Source: a virus. Taken from it: DNA of 64,000 nt. The translations under genes were made by a program, and so were the position numbers. How positions within the stretch are numbered: the stretch's first letter is position 1; every line of letters starts with the position of its first letter. The stretch covers positions 114,560 to 178,559 of IMG/VR virus record IMGVR_UViG_3300017971_000006; one strand, written 5' to 3'. Positions 51,078 to 60,309 of the stretch are shown one piece after another. The notes beneath the pieces are model-generated. The model was given only the letters and a program-made list of their open reading frames with translations, did no database searches and was not told where the DNA came from.

Positions 51078-51831
51078 ACAGCTCTTTCCTCATGTCTAGT
51101 ATCCGTTTAAGGGTGTTGATGGCGTCCGTAAAGCGGTGCATGGGAGAGTTAAGCGCTGTGTTCTCTAGGTCCCTCAGAACGAACGAAGGATGAACTATTG
51201 GCATTAGAGGATACCTGACCATGTACGGTCTTACTGGTGCCACCATCTTCCCTTTGACCTTTCTCCTCCACACTCTTCTCTTCTCCGTTAAGCAGGCCTC
51301 CTTCGTTACACCGGGAACACCTACTGTGCGAATAGAGCCGGTCTCTTTCACTATCTTTACGTTGCCTCCCGCTAGAGCCTCGGCAGCAGAACGGCCTACG
51401 GCAAGTATGATGATGGGGTCTACGAGATAAATCTCGTTCATCAATCGTGGGCGGCAAGCCTCTATGTGGGGGTACCTAGGCGGTGTATCCTCCATGGTAA
51501 TCTCTCCTCGGAGCTTCACCACCTCGCCGTTAATCTCTAGAGGTTTACAGGACCGGCACAGTACTATGTTGGTCATGTAGCAGTCGTCTAGCAGACCGAA
51601 GTTCTCCAGCTGTATCCGGAGAAGCTGGCCTGACTTGCCGACGAATGGGGACCCTTCCTCCTCCTCTGTCTTACCGGGTCCCTCACCGATGACCATGACG
51701 CCCCCGGTAGGGCCGCTCCCGTGCACCATATGGCAGAACGGGAACGACTCTCTACGCTCGCTTAGAGCGCACCTGGTGCATCCCTCCCATGCCTCATGAA
51801 GGGCTGTTAAGCTTCTGTAATAGTCCGGCAT
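51064..51831 (-). CDS. Uracil-DNA glycosylase, family 4/5 type with Fe-S cysteines
   Basis: 255 residues. CTRC (about 18) and two later cyste-ines (CRSC near 95, C near 127) supply an iron-sulfur site; VIGEGPGKTEEEEGSPFVGK is motif 1 and GKSGQLL follows; VHPSFVLR near residue 212 is the C-terminal HPS motif. Such enzymes excise uracil from DNA. Its presence next to ThyX and the nucleotidase suggests that the phage guards against uracil in its DNA, or processes uracil-containing host DNA. Confidence 0.82.
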   Translation of the reverse strand: MPDYYRSLTALHEAWEGCTRCALSERRESFPFCHMVHGSGPTGGVMVIGEGPGKTEEEEGSPFVGKSGQLLRIQLENFGLLDDCYMTNIVLCRSCKPLEINGEVVKLRGEITMEDTPPRYPHIEACRPRLMNEIYLVDPIIILAVGRSAAEALAGGNVKIVKETGSIRTVGVPGVTKEACLTEKRRVWRRKVKGKMVAPVRPYMVRYPLMPIVHPSFVLRDLENTALNSPMHRFTDAINTLKRILDMRKELYGER

Positions 51832-52180
51832 CCGCGGTTACCATCCCTGCCCGTTGTAGACGCTCAGCTTGCAGCATCTTCTTACCGGTCTCTAGCAGCT
51901 CGAACATGGTCTGCTTGTCCTTACCATCCATGTCATCGAAGTAGATGACTGCGGAGGGAACCACTGTTACGCAGAATGATTCTAAACAGGGACCAAACGA
52001 GCGGATTACATCGTGCACCTGCATCATTGTTCCCTTAGGTGTCTGCACAGGAGTCGTGTATGTTTTTATAATGTATGCCTCCTCCAGTATTACCCGGTGC
52101 TCTCCGACCTCCTTTATCTTACCTACGAAGGTGTCCGCGGCTGTTTGTACTACTGCCCAAGTGCATCCGTTATCTGACAT
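51794..52180 (-). CDS. Protein of unknown function, α/β
   Basis: 128 residues. β-rich first 90 residues with an OB-like strand order (GCTWAVVQTAADTFVGKIKE, VILEEAY), then a helix. Overlaps the SF2 helicase by 31 bases and the glycosylase by 38. A nucleic-acid-binding accessory is possible. Not recognised. Confidence 0.6.
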   Translation of the reverse strand: MSDNGCTWAVVQTAADTFVGKIKEVGEHRVILEEAYIIKTYTTPVQTPKGTMMQVHDVIRSFGPCLESFCVTVVPSAVIYFDDMDGKDKQTMFELLETGKKMLQAERLQRAGMVTADAGLLQKLNSPS

Positions 52181-53907
52181 TGATTTGCTCCTCCAAACAC
52201 ATGCTCTACGTAGTGGTACTTGTACGGTCCTCCCTCATCGGAGGGCCACGACCTTAGGAGGCTTCGCAGCTTACCGCACATCGCCTGGAACATGCTTATA
52301 GAGTCCTCATATACGACCATCACGGGTCTCTTCTTGCCTTTTAGCACACGCAGCACCCTGCCCATCAGCTGCTGCATAGAGTTTCTGCTAGAGAAGGGCA
52401 CAGATACCATGAGAGTGTCTAGCTCTTGGCAGTCCAATCCCTCCTTGCCGTACTTGGCTATTGCGAACGTCACCCTCTTGTACGCGAGAAGCTCCGCTCT
52501 TTTCTTCGGCTTGATGTCATGGACCATGACGCCAGCCGGTAGGTTTCTGCTCTCCGTTTGCTCTAGCACGTGAGCTATCCACCTCTTTCTTCTACGCTTG
52601 TGCTCTGCCTCAATCTTTTGATGTATCTGGTGTCTCTTCATCATCAGGTTCAGGTCTACCAGCCTGCCTTTGGCTAGGCTCTTCTTGCCCTCTGTAGCCT
52701 TCTTAGACGATAGAACCCGTTCCATCTTAGCTATCTGCGCTTCTATCTCCTTTCTCTCTTTGGGTGTTAGCTCCTTTGGTTTTATCGTCTCTCCGACATC
52801 CAGCTCTGTAGGGACTGGAATGTCTGAGTAGAGGTCAGCCCCCTCTCCCAGGTTCCACATAGCCCACAGGTTAAGAACCTCCGCTTTAGACTCCGACAAG
52901 AGAAGAACCTTTCTGTCGTTATCTAACGCGAGCTGGATGTCCTTCATCAAGAAACGCAGCCTGTCCCGCATACTTCCTAGATGACCGGCCATCATCTTGT
53001 AGTGAAGCTCACCGTTGCAGTCCTTTATCTTAGCCGTAGGGTCTGACTCGTCTACAGTCATCCCCGTCCATCTGAAGTAGATGCTAGGAACTAAGACCTG
53101 AGATAGGTCCTTGTAGAGCACGGGACCGACATGCAGCTTATACACAACGGAGAGACCATCCTCCCGTTCTGCTGTTGCAGATAGTACGTACCGCTTACCG
53201 TAGAACAGGTCTGCACTCTTGGCGAACATCTTAGCGGCGAGGTGGTGTCCCTCATCCCAGATGGCTACACCGAAGTGCGCGCATACCTCGAACGGAATAG
53301 AGTCTGCTCTAGATGCCAAGGTCTGGTACGTGGACAATACAATGTCCTTGTCCCAGTCCTCCTTAGACCCTTGTATGAGCCCTACTCCCCCAGGTACATC
53401 AAGATGCCTGTCTATCTCCTTCCTCCACTGCTCTAGTAGATGTGTGTTGTCTACGATGATGATAGCGGGGACACGACTTCTCGCTACTACCTCCAGAGCT
53501 ACAACCGTTTTACCCTTTCCGCACGCCAGCTGAAGAACACCTCCTTCCGCATCTAGCATTGCTTGAACCGCCTCCTCCTGTACTCTTTCTCCTGTCGGGT
53601 GTAGCCCATTTGGCCCTCTTATGTGGTCTAGCTTTATGAGGCTAGCTATAGAGGTCCTTTTTAGCTCCCTGGGTCTGCAGTCCACGACATCGAAAGGAAG
53701 GGAGGAGGCTTGCCAGAATGTTCTAGGGAACCAGAGATGATGCTCTGTCTCCCGCCACAAGCGTATCGTCTCTGGGTACTCAGAGTACTTGCTCTTCTCT
53801 GATACGGTCAGAGCCTGCTTGGTGCCTTCAAGGTTGATGTAGTCCTTGGGCACGGCCATCCATGCGCCCAAGTACGCCTTGCTCTTATCTCTTCTGACAA
53901 GCCTCAT
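52150..53907 (-). CDS. SF2 DNA helicase, UvsW/XPB-like
   Basis: 585 residues. N-terminal domain of about 100 residues, then Q-like region HPTGERVQEEAVQAML, Walker A ACGKGKT (about 128), DEGHH (about 215), SATAERED (about 243) and motif VI QLMGRVLRVLKG (about 525). DEGH rather than DEAH is typical of some phage branch-migration helicases. A basic region of about 100 residues is inserted before motifs V-VI. Likely resolves recombination intermediates together with RecA and the nucleases. Confidence 0.85.
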   Translation of the reverse strand: MRLVRRDKSKAYLGAWMAVPKDYINLEGTKQALTVSEKSKYSEYPETIRLWRETEHHLWFPRTFWQASSLPFDVVDCRPRELKRTSIASLIKLDHIRGPNGLHPTGERVQEEAVQAMLDAEGGVLQLACGKGKTVVALEVVARSRVPAIIIVDNTHLLEQWRKEIDRHLDVPGGVGLIQGSKEDWDKDIVLSTYQTLASRADSIPFEVCAHFGVAIWDEGHHLAAKMFAKSADLFYGKRYVLSATAEREDGLSVVYKLHVGPVLYKDLSQVLVPSIYFRWTGMTVDESDPTAKIKDCNGELHYKMMAGHLGSMRDRLRFLMKDIQLALDNDRKVLLLSESKAEVLNLWAMWNLGEGADLYSDIPVPTELDVGETIKPKELTPKERKEIEAQIAKMERVLSSKKATEGKKSLAKGRLVDLNLMMKRHQIHQKIEAEHKRRRKRWIAHVLEQTESRNLPAGVMVHDIKPKKRAELLAYKRVTFAIAKYGKEGLDCQELDTLMVSVPFSSRNSMQQLMGRVLRVLKGKKRPVMVVYEDSISMFQAMCGKLRSLLRSWPSDEGGPYKYHYVEHVFGGANQCQITDALGQ

Positions 53908-53910
53908 CTA

Positions 53911-54459
53911 TTACTCTCTAGGCTCTGGTTTGCTCCATGGCCAGTTCAGCATGGCATAAGCTGCCTGCTGCAGCATCGTTCCGATGCCTGCTCTGGCCAT
54001 CTCGGTGGCCAACCTTTTGCCGGTGCTGACCCCGGCTACAATAGGCTCTGGCTGTGCCAGAGCGCTCGGCACTGGGCTAGGAGCAGCCTGCTGCACGGGC
54101 ACCATGGGCGCCCCATAGTATGCTTGCCAGGGGGGCATCATCATCACCTCCCCAGCGTTTGTAGGAACCATCTGCCCCTGCTGCGCGTACTGCGCCGTGG
54201 GATGCTGTGGTTGCTTATACGGCGCCGGGGGCCTTTGCGGTATCCCCGGAACAGATATTGATGGTGGAGTAGGGTTCGCTCTTGTCATACTGGACGACCC
54301 TATCTTCTTATCCCTGCAGGTCTCGAAGAACCTGCACTGAGGCATCACCTTCCTTCCTCCTGTTCTGGTGTCGATAGCCGTCGGGTCTAGCCCTCCGGCG
54401 CACTTGGCGTTTCCTGGGTCCCACAGACCGTCTCTGAAGCACCTCATGTCAGGCTCCAT
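53911..54459 (-). CDS. Pro/Gln-rich protein with zinc-type cysteines
   Basis: 182 residues; AAGGAGGT before the ATG at 54459. Cysteines at C7, C20 and near residues 42-48 (CRFFETC) suggest a metal site, then a Pro/Gln/Ala-rich disordered region (YKQPQHPTAQYAQQGQMVPT) and a hydrophobic C-terminal helix. First gene of the long minus-strand replication operon. No family recognised. Confidence 0.6.
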   Translation of the reverse strand: MEPDMRCFRDGLWDPGNAKCAGGLDPTAIDTRTGGRKVMPQCRFFETCRDKKIGSSSMTRANPTPPSISVPGIPQRPPAPYKQPQHPTAQYAQQGQMVPTNAGEVMMMPPWQAYYGAPMVPVQQAAPSPVPSALAQPEPIVAGVSTGKRLATEMARAGIGTMLQQAAYAMLNWPWSKPEPRE

Positions 54460-54552
54460 GTACTACCTCCTTGGTAAGCCTTACTTCCAGTTCCCTTATC
54501 CCAGGCTTTGCCTTACTCTTGCAGGTAGGATTTACTCTGCTGGAGAAGGTAA
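54460..54552. promoter_or_regulatory. Divergent intergenic region
   Basis: 93 bases between diverging operons: replication genes to the left, head genes to the right. It must hold promoters for one or both. No copy of the TRAAA-18-YATAAG element is present. SD sequences for both flanking genes are visible at its ends. Confidence 0.5.
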
Positions 54553-55062
54553 ATGAAGAAGATATGCGGGCTCGTGCTAGACATATATGACGACGTAGAC
54601 GGAGAGGTGTACAAGCAGCTAGTACACAGCAACGGTCAAGCTCAAGAGATGGTTAAGAGAGCTCACTGCATATCTCCAGAGGAGAGGGACCGTCTTCCTG
54701 ATGATGTGTTTGCGTTGGTTCTCATCAACAATGGTGACGTCTTGCGTAAGTATGCTTGTGTCGATGAGGGAAACACCGCCCTAGCAGTAGAGTACTTCCT
54801 GAAGACAGCGCACAAGCTACCAGTAGAGGCTCAGAAGGTAGCTGCTAAGAACCTAGAGACCGCTTGCGGGTGGTACGGGATAGACCCTCCGGAGGAGCTA
54901 AGAAAGATGGCCATAGGTCTCATGACGGCCATCGAGGCAGCTACTACTCTTCCAGGAGCGGTAAAAGAGACAGCGGCGAATTTGAAGCACAACAAGGGGC
55001 CTGTAGTAATTCCGCCCAAGCAGCGGATAGCTAACCTACAAAGAGCTGGATTCCCAGGATAG
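54553..55062 (+). CDS. Helical protein at the start of the head operon
   Basis: 169 residues; GGAGAAGG before the ATG. Helix-rich (YFLKTAHKLPVEAQKVAAKN, then a long helix), no cysteine cluster. It precedes two further virion-type genes and the portal. A scaffold, packaging or internal-head role is possible. Unrecognised. Confidence 0.65.
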   Translation: MKKICGLVLDIYDDVDGEVYKQLVHSNGQAQEMVKRAHCISPEERDRLPDDVFALVLINNGDVLRKYACVDEGNTALAVEYFLKTAHKLPVEAQKVAAKNLETACGWYGIDPPEELRKMAIGLMTAIEAATTLPGAVKETAANLKHNKGPVVIPPKQRIANLQRAGFPG

Positions 55063-55070
55063 GAGTCGCA

Positions 55071-55940
55071 ATGAGCGTCACGAGACTAACTAAGCAGCAA
55101 AGATTCTGGACCAAAGAGGCGGAGACAACAGGGACTCCTATCATGCCCAACCAGCCGCCATCGGACAAGAAGGTGGGCAAGCAGAAGGCGACAGTCAGCA
55201 AGACCGCTATGGCTCCGTACGTAGACGTGTCTGGGTGCGAGGTGGATGATTCATCTGCTAAGCCATCAGCAGACAGGTACGCTCTACCAGGATTGGAAAG
55301 GTACCCGCTCGATAGCTACTGGGAGGTAAAGCAAGCCGCCGCTTACTTTGAGGAGCACTGGAGAGCGTTCGGGGCTACCCATCGACGAGAGTTCGCCAAC
55401 AACCTCGTCAAGCGCGCGTCTCAGATTGGGGTAGATGTCGGTGAGCTCGCAGGAAGGTACGGGTCCGATGAGTACAGCTGTGACGTCGACGCAATGCTTG
55501 AAGGGCGCAGAAACCTAATGACGTCGGAGGAGAGGGAGCCCTTTATCCCTGTTCTGGACAAGCTAGCAGAGGCTCGTCCTCTTCTACCGCCAGACGTTTT
55601 CTGTGAAGCTCTTAGAGAGCTAGACGAAGCCTCTGGCCTGAGCTCTGCGTGGGACAGGTTCATCCCTGACCCGTATCTCTCCACGTACGGCTCCAAGACA
55701 GCGGCGCCTAAGGACGAGCTCATTCTAGTAGACAATGTGTCCGCTTCTAAGAGTGACATCATGAAGGCGGCAAAGACCCACATGAAGAGCATCTCCTCTA
55801 CATTTGGTGATGACTTCGCGTCGGAGTTTAGAAAAGACCCCATGGGCATCTTTAGCTCCTTGCCTAGAGACCAGAAGAAGATGATTATGAGGATGGTGAC
55901 GGACAACGCACCGAACCCAGACCTTACGGGCTCAGTATAG
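55071..55940 (+). CDS. Protein of the head operon, unknown function
   Basis: 289 residues. Lys/Pro-rich disordered N-terminal 60 residues, then a mixed α/β domain and a helical C-terminus (DPMGIFSSLPRDQKKMIMRM). Virion-like setting: the next genes encode a Gly-rich internal protein and the portal. No motif identifies it. Confidence 0.65.
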   Translation: MSVTRLTKQQRFWTKEAETTGTPIMPNQPPSDKKVGKQKATVSKTAMAPYVDVSGCEVDDSSAKPSADRYALPGLERYPLDSYWEVKQAAAYFEEHWRAFGATHRREFANNLVKRASQIGVDVGELAGRYGSDEYSCDVDAMLEGRRNLMTSEEREPFIPVLDKLAEARPLLPPDVFCEALRELDEASGLSSAWDRFIPDPYLSTYGSKTAAPKDELILVDNVSASKSDIMKAAKTHMKSISSTFGDDFASEFRKDPMGIFSSLPRDQKKMIMRMVTDNAPNPDLTGSV

Positions 55941-55948
55941 GAGGAAGC

Positions 55949-56710
55949 GTGCCAACGACAGAGGAGCTACGAAGGCGCTTTGAGAGAGCGCTGGAGAGTA
56001 TGCAGGGACCAGCAGAGGAGATAGACGGTCAGCTGGAGACTACAGAGGGGGTAGAGGAGGAGGCATCCTACGAGCCCCCGCCTACCTCAATAAACGTCTT
56101 CCAGCACCCAGATGCTCACCCTGCTATTCTGGACATGCTCCTCTTTAAGAGGTACGGACGTGACTGGCTTGGCTGGGAGGGAGAGACAATAGAGTGGCGC
56201 ATACCTCAGGACTTCAACACCCCTGATGTTGGAGACCTAGCCATGCACAAGATAGAGGCGATGCGCACACTACACGTCAACGCCAACTTCTGGACTAGAT
56301 GGGAGGTGTTCCTCTGGCTCACGATGCCTCTTAATGACCTCTACCCAGACTTTGTCGTGATGCAGGTCCCAACGTTAGCTCAGTGTCTTGTCTCTACAGA
56401 GATTGCAGACAGTGTGCATCTCAACCACGAGTGGTCACAGGAGCTCCGGGATTACCTGGGAGTGGTGTACCGACATGATGGCATCTTCTGTCCTGTGTGG
56501 CCTCTAGAGGAGATAGAGATAGACGTACCAGACCTTGTAGACCAAGAGGCCATCCTTAAAAGGTGGCCAGAGGTAAGCAAATCTCGTGTAGCACCTACGG
56601 AGGATACCGTAGAGGGGGAGCAGCTTAGACGCATGCTCCGTGCTACAGAGCATCTAGAGGAGAGCAGGGACCGTTTCAAGGACCAGCTCCCATTGGTGAA
56701 ACATGCATGA
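55949..56710 (+). CDS. Protein of the head operon, unknown function
   Basis: 253 residues from GTG with AGGAGG upstream. Trp/Tyr-rich α/β domain (KRYGRDWLGWEGETIEWRIP, FWTRWEVFLWLTMPLNDLYP). It overlaps the next gene by eight bases. Position before the portal suggests a head-completion or portal-associated protein. Confidence 0.65.
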   Translation: MPTTEELRRRFERALESMQGPAEEIDGQLETTEGVEEEASYEPPPTSINVFQHPDAHPAILDMLLFKRYGRDWLGWEGETIEWRIPQDFNTPDVGDLAMHKIEAMRTLHVNANFWTRWEVFLWLTMPLNDLYPDFVVMQVPTLAQCLVSTEIADSVHLNHEWSQELRDYLGVVYRHDGIFCPVWPLEEIEIDVPDLVDQEAILKRWPEVSKSRVAPTEDTVEGEQLRRMLRATEHLEESRDRFKDQLPLVKHA

Positions 56711-57797
56711 CACTGAGATACGCCTAAGGGCCTTCAATGCAGAGATGGACAAGCTTGCTGTTAGCCCTGGCACCTGGAAGGCCATCAAGGGAGCCTTGCA
56801 GAGAGCAGGAGGGGGAGCCGGAGCTGGTATGGGTCTTGGAGGTGCCATTGGCGGTCTCGGAGGACTTGCCTCCGGAGGCTATCAAGGGTACCAGGAGGCG
56901 AAGGAGCAAGGGACGGGAACTGCCGGGGCTCTGATGAGCGGCCTCCTTAGGGGCACGGAGACCGGGCTGAAGGGGGCCGTAATAGGAGCCGGAGCCGGCA
57001 CTGCTTTAGGCGGTGCTGCTGGAGCGGCCAAGGTCCTTAAGCCTGAGCACGTAAAGCGCCTTGCGGAGATGGGCGGTGGCGTGGGCGCAGCCACCCGCTT
57101 TGGTCAGAGGCAGGTGCATGGTCTTACAGGGTGGACACCGAAGGGATGGCACAATAAGGAGGGCATCCGAGCCATGCGTGCCGGGGCTACTGATGCTGTT
57201 GAGAACCTCAAGCGCGTGGAGAAGGGGGATGTCGCTCCTGGTCTTTACCACAAGCTCAAAGGAAAGGTTCTGGGTAAGGGCGCTGGGGAGGTGCAGCTAG
57301 CAGCTGCAAAGCGCTCCGCCGAGGCGGCTGAGAAGGCAGAGAAGATGGGCCTTACGAGCCTTCCTGGGTACGCACGCGCTATGAAGGAGAACCCCGTGGA
57401 GGCACTAAAGGCCGGTCTCGGGGAGCAGTGGCACGCGGGTGGGCCGATTAGCAAGGCCATGATGGTAGGGTTCCCCGCGATGTCTGTTGCCGACGCTATT
57501 AGGGCTCCAAGTCAGGAGGAGGGGGGTCCTTCCACAGGAGAGCGTATCGGGAGCACCCTAGGCTCCCTGGCCTACAGCATGGGACCTCTTCCGATAGGGG
57601 CGCAGACGCTTCTTGGTGAGGCGGTAACGGGGGGAGCTAGACGTCTAGGGGCCGTGCTGGATAAGGGAAAGACGTCTGTACCGGCGGGCCCTGTCACCAC
57701 CAGGGGAAAGCTGCTAACGTCGCCTGAGGCAGAGATAGCGCGTCGTGGGGCTCTCGCTCATGCAGGTAAGCGCACAGCTAGGGAGTATGGACTATGA
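56703..57797 (+). CDS. Gly/Ala-rich internal virion protein candidate
   Basis: 364 residues. Residues about 35-125 are Gly/Ala-rich, with repeated GAGxxGxG stretches (GGGAGAGMGLGGAIGGLGG) resembling membrane-inserting or ejection proteins; the C-terminal half is Lys/Arg-rich. The N-terminus (MHDTEIRLRAFNAEMDKLA) is helical. A similar Gly-rich segment ends the helicase fusion at 19250-19400. It lies right before the portal gene. A DNA-ejection or internal core role is inferred. Confidence 0.55.
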   Translation: MHDTEIRLRAFNAEMDKLAVSPGTWKAIKGALQRAGGGAGAGMGLGGAIGGLGGLASGGYQGYQEAKEQGTGTAGALMSGLLRGTETGLKGAVIGAGAGTALGGAAGAAKVLKPEHVKRLAEMGGGVGAATRFGQRQVHGLTGWTPKGWHNKEGIRAMRAGATDAVENLKRVEKGDVAPGLYHKLKGKVLGKGAGEVQLAAAKRSAEAAEKAEKMGLTSLPGYARAMKENPVEALKAGLGEQWHAGGPISKAMMVGFPAMSVADAIRAPSQEEGGPSTGERIGSTLGSLAYSMGPLPIGAQTLLGEAVTGGARRLGAVLDKGKTSVPAGPVTTRGKLLTSPEAEIARRGALAHAGKRTAREYGL

Positions 57798-59764
57798 GCG
57801 TAACAGGAGCCATGACGTGCGGACCTAGCTATAGGTACGCACGCACTAGAGGGAGGATATCTGGAGGTATACAGGACGGAGGTCTTACGTACCCGTCCCC
57901 GTTCTTTGATATCGCACACACCTGGCTACCGGCCTCTATAAAGAGGATGTTTCGGTGGTGTAGGTACTACTTCTTCACCAACCCTCTAATCAACGCCACG
58001 GTGTTCAAGCTGTCTGAGTACCCTATCACTGACATAGTGATAGACCATGACAGACCTGAGGTGGTTAGCAGATGGACGGAGTACCTACAGGACCATCTAC
58101 GCATACGCCCATTCCAGGTCGAGTGCGGACTTGACTATCACACGTTTGGTGCGTGCGCAGTTAGCATCTCGTACCCATTCAAGAAGTACCTTGTCTGTAA
58201 GACCTGTGGGTTCACTGAGCGGGCAGACAAGATTAGAGAGCACTACAGGATGCGCAACTTTCAGTTCCTTCTGTCGTGCCCTAGGTGCGGTAGTACAGAG
58301 GAAGCGGATGCCCACGACTTCTACTACAGGGACGCATCCGGCATAAAGCTTATGCGCTGGAACATAGAGGACCTGGATGTTCGTTACAACGAGCTTACAG
58401 GGGAGTCTACGTACTACTACACCATCCCTCAGAGCGTTAAGAGCGACATCTCCATCGGTAAGAAGGACGTTGTAGAGACGACACCTCAGCGGTTCATGCA
58501 GGCTCTGCAGAAGAACAAGGGAATCAAGTTCTCGGAGAACTTCTTCTTCTTTAAGCGCCCGTCCCTGGGAGGAAGGGATAGAGGATGGGGCATGCCTCTG
58601 CTCATGCCTGTGCTGAAGGACACGTTCTACCTTCAGGTGATGAAGAAGGCGCAGGAGGCAATTCTGCTAGAGCACATAGTACCTCTGCGTGTGCTGTTCC
58701 CGCAGGCTGGCTCAGGTACAAGTGACCCCTACACGACAATCAATCTCAGCAAGTGGAAGGACCACATAGCGACTGAGATAGCAAGATGGAGAATGGACCC
58801 CAACTACATTCCCATCCTACCTCTACCTATAGGTCAGCAGACTCTTGGCGGGGATGGCAGAGCTCTTCTGATGACGCAGGAGATGCAGATTCACTCAGAG
58901 CAGATACTAGGGGGTATGGGAGTACCGAAGGAGCTCATCTTTGGTGGGCTGTCGTACTCCGGCTCTAACGTGAGCTTGCGCATCATGGAGAACACCTTCA
59001 TTGGGTACCTTACACGGCACACGCAGTTCCTTCGCTGGGTAATCCGGGAGGTCAGCAACTACATGCGTTGGCCATTGGTGAAGGCTAGATTCAAGCCATT
59101 CAAGATGGCCGACGACCTGCAGAGGAAAGCCCTGCTATTCCAGTACAATCAGGCCCAGAAGCTCTCAGACACAACCTTACTGTCGGACTCTGACCTAAGT
59201 CAGCAGGAGGAGGACGAGCTCATGGTGCAGGAGACGGAGAAGCGGCTAGAGTCAACCCGCAAGCAGCAGCTAGCCATGGCCGAGGTACAGGCAGAGAGCC
59301 AGCTCATCATGTCCAAGGCGCAGGTCAAGGCTCAGCAGGCTGCCATGGAGGCTCAGGCGGCGCCTCAAGCACCAGGTGAGCCTGGGGGTCCTGAGGCTGG
59401 AGGGGGCACTGCCGGAGGACAGCAGGTAGGGGGCGCTCCGCCTGGAGCTGAGATGGCGATGAGCAGTCCTCTGGATATGGGGCAGCGTATGGGGCCTGAG
59501 CAGTCTCCCGAGGGTACAGGGGTCGATATAGTTGCCATGGCTCAGCAGCTGGCCCAGCAGCTCTCTCAGATGCCGCCTGACCAGCAGCAGACAGCATTGC
59601 AAACCATTGCGGCACAGTCCCCTGAGCTCGCACAGATGGTAGAGCAGATGCTCTCTCAGATGGGAGGCGCGGAGGGGGGTGCGCCTCAAGGAGCCCCTGC
59701 AGGAGTAGATATGAGGCCCAACCCAGAGGTCCTACCGCCACGTAGGGAGACCCCCGCAATTTAG
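57794..59764 (+). CDS. Portal protein with an inserted zinc ribbon
   Basis: 656 residues. The body follows the phage portal pattern: helical wing with FTNPLINATVFKLSEYPITD, stem region SFKGVP-like GGMGVPKELIFGGLSYSGSN (about residue 375) and a long C-terminal helix with a Gln/Ala/Gly/Pro-rich tail (residues about 510-640). An unusual insert near residues 133-170 carries CKTCGF and CPRCGS, forming a zinc ribbon. The portal is the DNA gate at the head vertex and binds terminase during packaging. Terminase genes are not in this window. Confidence 0.82.
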   Translation: MSVTGAMTCGPSYRYARTRGRISGGIQDGGLTYPSPFFDIAHTWLPASIKRMFRWCRYYFFTNPLINATVFKLSEYPITDIVIDHDRPEVVSRWTEYLQDHLRIRPFQVECGLDYHTFGACAVSISYPFKKYLVCKTCGFTERADKIREHYRMRNFQFLLSCPRCGSTEEADAHDFYYRDASGIKLMRWNIEDLDVRYNELTGESTYYYTIPQSVKSDISIGKKDVVETTPQRFMQALQKNKGIKFSENFFFFKRPSLGGRDRGWGMPLLMPVLKDTFYLQVMKKAQEAILLEHIVPLRVLFPQAGSGTSDPYTTINLSKWKDHIATEIARWRMDPNYIPILPLPIGQQTLGGDGRALLMTQEMQIHSEQILGGMGVPKELIFGGLSYSGSNVSLRIMENTFIGYLTRHTQFLRWVIREVSNYMRWPLVKARFKPFKMADDLQRKALLFQYNQAQKLSDTTLLSDSDLSQQEEDELMVQETEKRLESTRKQQLAMAEVQAESQLIMSKAQVKAQQAAMEAQAAPQAPGEPGGPEAGGGTAGGQQVGGAPPGAEMAMSSPLDMGQRMGPEQSPEGTGVDIVAMAQQLAQQLSQMPPDQQQTALQTIAAQSPELAQMVEQMLSQMGGAEGGAPQGAPAGVDMRPNPEVLPPRRETPAI

Positions 59765-59767
59765 TAG

Positions 59768-59931
59768 CTAAAAGAGAGCGTGAGCTCTCCTACTGCCTTG
59801 ACCATGGGCCTCCTAATCTGGGAGGTCATCCCCAGATGCCTGCGGTCTCGCTGAGGGCATTAATCCTCAGTCCCCGCTCAAGCCTGGCACGGCCTACCAG
59901 GTTTGCGCCTGGCTCGTTGATGGCTTGTCCT
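59768..59931 (-). terminator. Structured 3' UTR and terminator of the 60.2 kb unit
   Basis: Minus strand: several hairpins including CTGAGG/CCTCAG (around 59853-59872) and alternative CCTGG/CCAGG pairings (around 59885-59912), ending with GAGAGC-TCAC-GCTCTC (59774-59789) followed by TTTTAGC. It also lies opposite the end of the portal gene and may terminate it. Layout matches the units near 14-16 kb. Confidence 0.65.
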
Positions 59932-60228
59932 CTACCACGGGTAGTACCACCCTCCGAAGAGGGTGGTGCCAAACGCCGGTAGCTCATTGACCCCGCTTAC
60001 GTGGTCCATGAGCTCCCGAGTGGTGGCCGCGTCGAGGTCGACCATCCAGTTCGGCCAATAGCCGGATTGGATAGTCGCTGCGACGTCAGCCACCAGTGGG
60101 TGGCAACCGCTGTCCTCCCGGTATCGGAAGGACAGCTCCCCGTGGTGAACCAACCCGTCGTAGTACGGGTTGGTGAGGACAACCTCAGCTGCCTCTCTCA
60201 AGAGAGGAGACTGGAAGGCGTTCTCCAT
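59932..60228 (-). CDS. Small protein from a hairpin-tiled unit
   Basis: 98 residues starting MENAFQSPLLREAAEVVL; ATG at 60228 lies seven bases after the promoter's TATAAG, with no SD, so translation is probably leaderless. The coding sequence contains ACCAACCCGT/ACGGGTTGGT (60149-60174), ACCACCCTC/GAGGGTGGT with a UUCG loop on the transcript (59946-59967), and CTGTCCT...AGGACAG (60110-60135). Trp/Tyr-rich C-terminus. Unknown function. Confidence 0.65.
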   Translation of the reverse strand: MENAFQSPLLREAAEVVLTNPYYDGLVHHGELSFRYREDSGCHPLVADVAATIQSGYWPNWMVDLDAATTRELMDHVSGVNELPAFGTTLFGGWYYPW

Positions 60229-60235
60229 CATTACT

Positions 60236-60265
60236 CTTATACCTGTATTATAGAGGTAATTTCAG
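60236..60265 (-). promoter_or_regulatory. Phage promoter copy: CTGAAA, 18 bases, TATAAG
   Basis: Minus strand CTGAAA (60265-60260), 18 bases, TATAAG (60241-60236), then AGTA. The start codon ATG of the 98-residue gene follows seven bases after TATAAG. Confidence 0.75.
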
Positions 60266-60269
60266 GGGC

Positions 60270-60297
60270 TAAAAGAAGCTCACATGGGAGAGCTTCT
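60270..60297 (-). terminator. Terminator of the 60.7 kb unit
   Basis: AGAAGCTC/GAGCTTCT (60274-60297) with a TTTTAG run on the minus strand. A near-identical hairpin with the same stem ends the next unit upstream, so the pair is a dispersed terminator repeat. Confidence 0.8.
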
Positions 60298-60309
60298 AGG
60301 TAATTCCTG

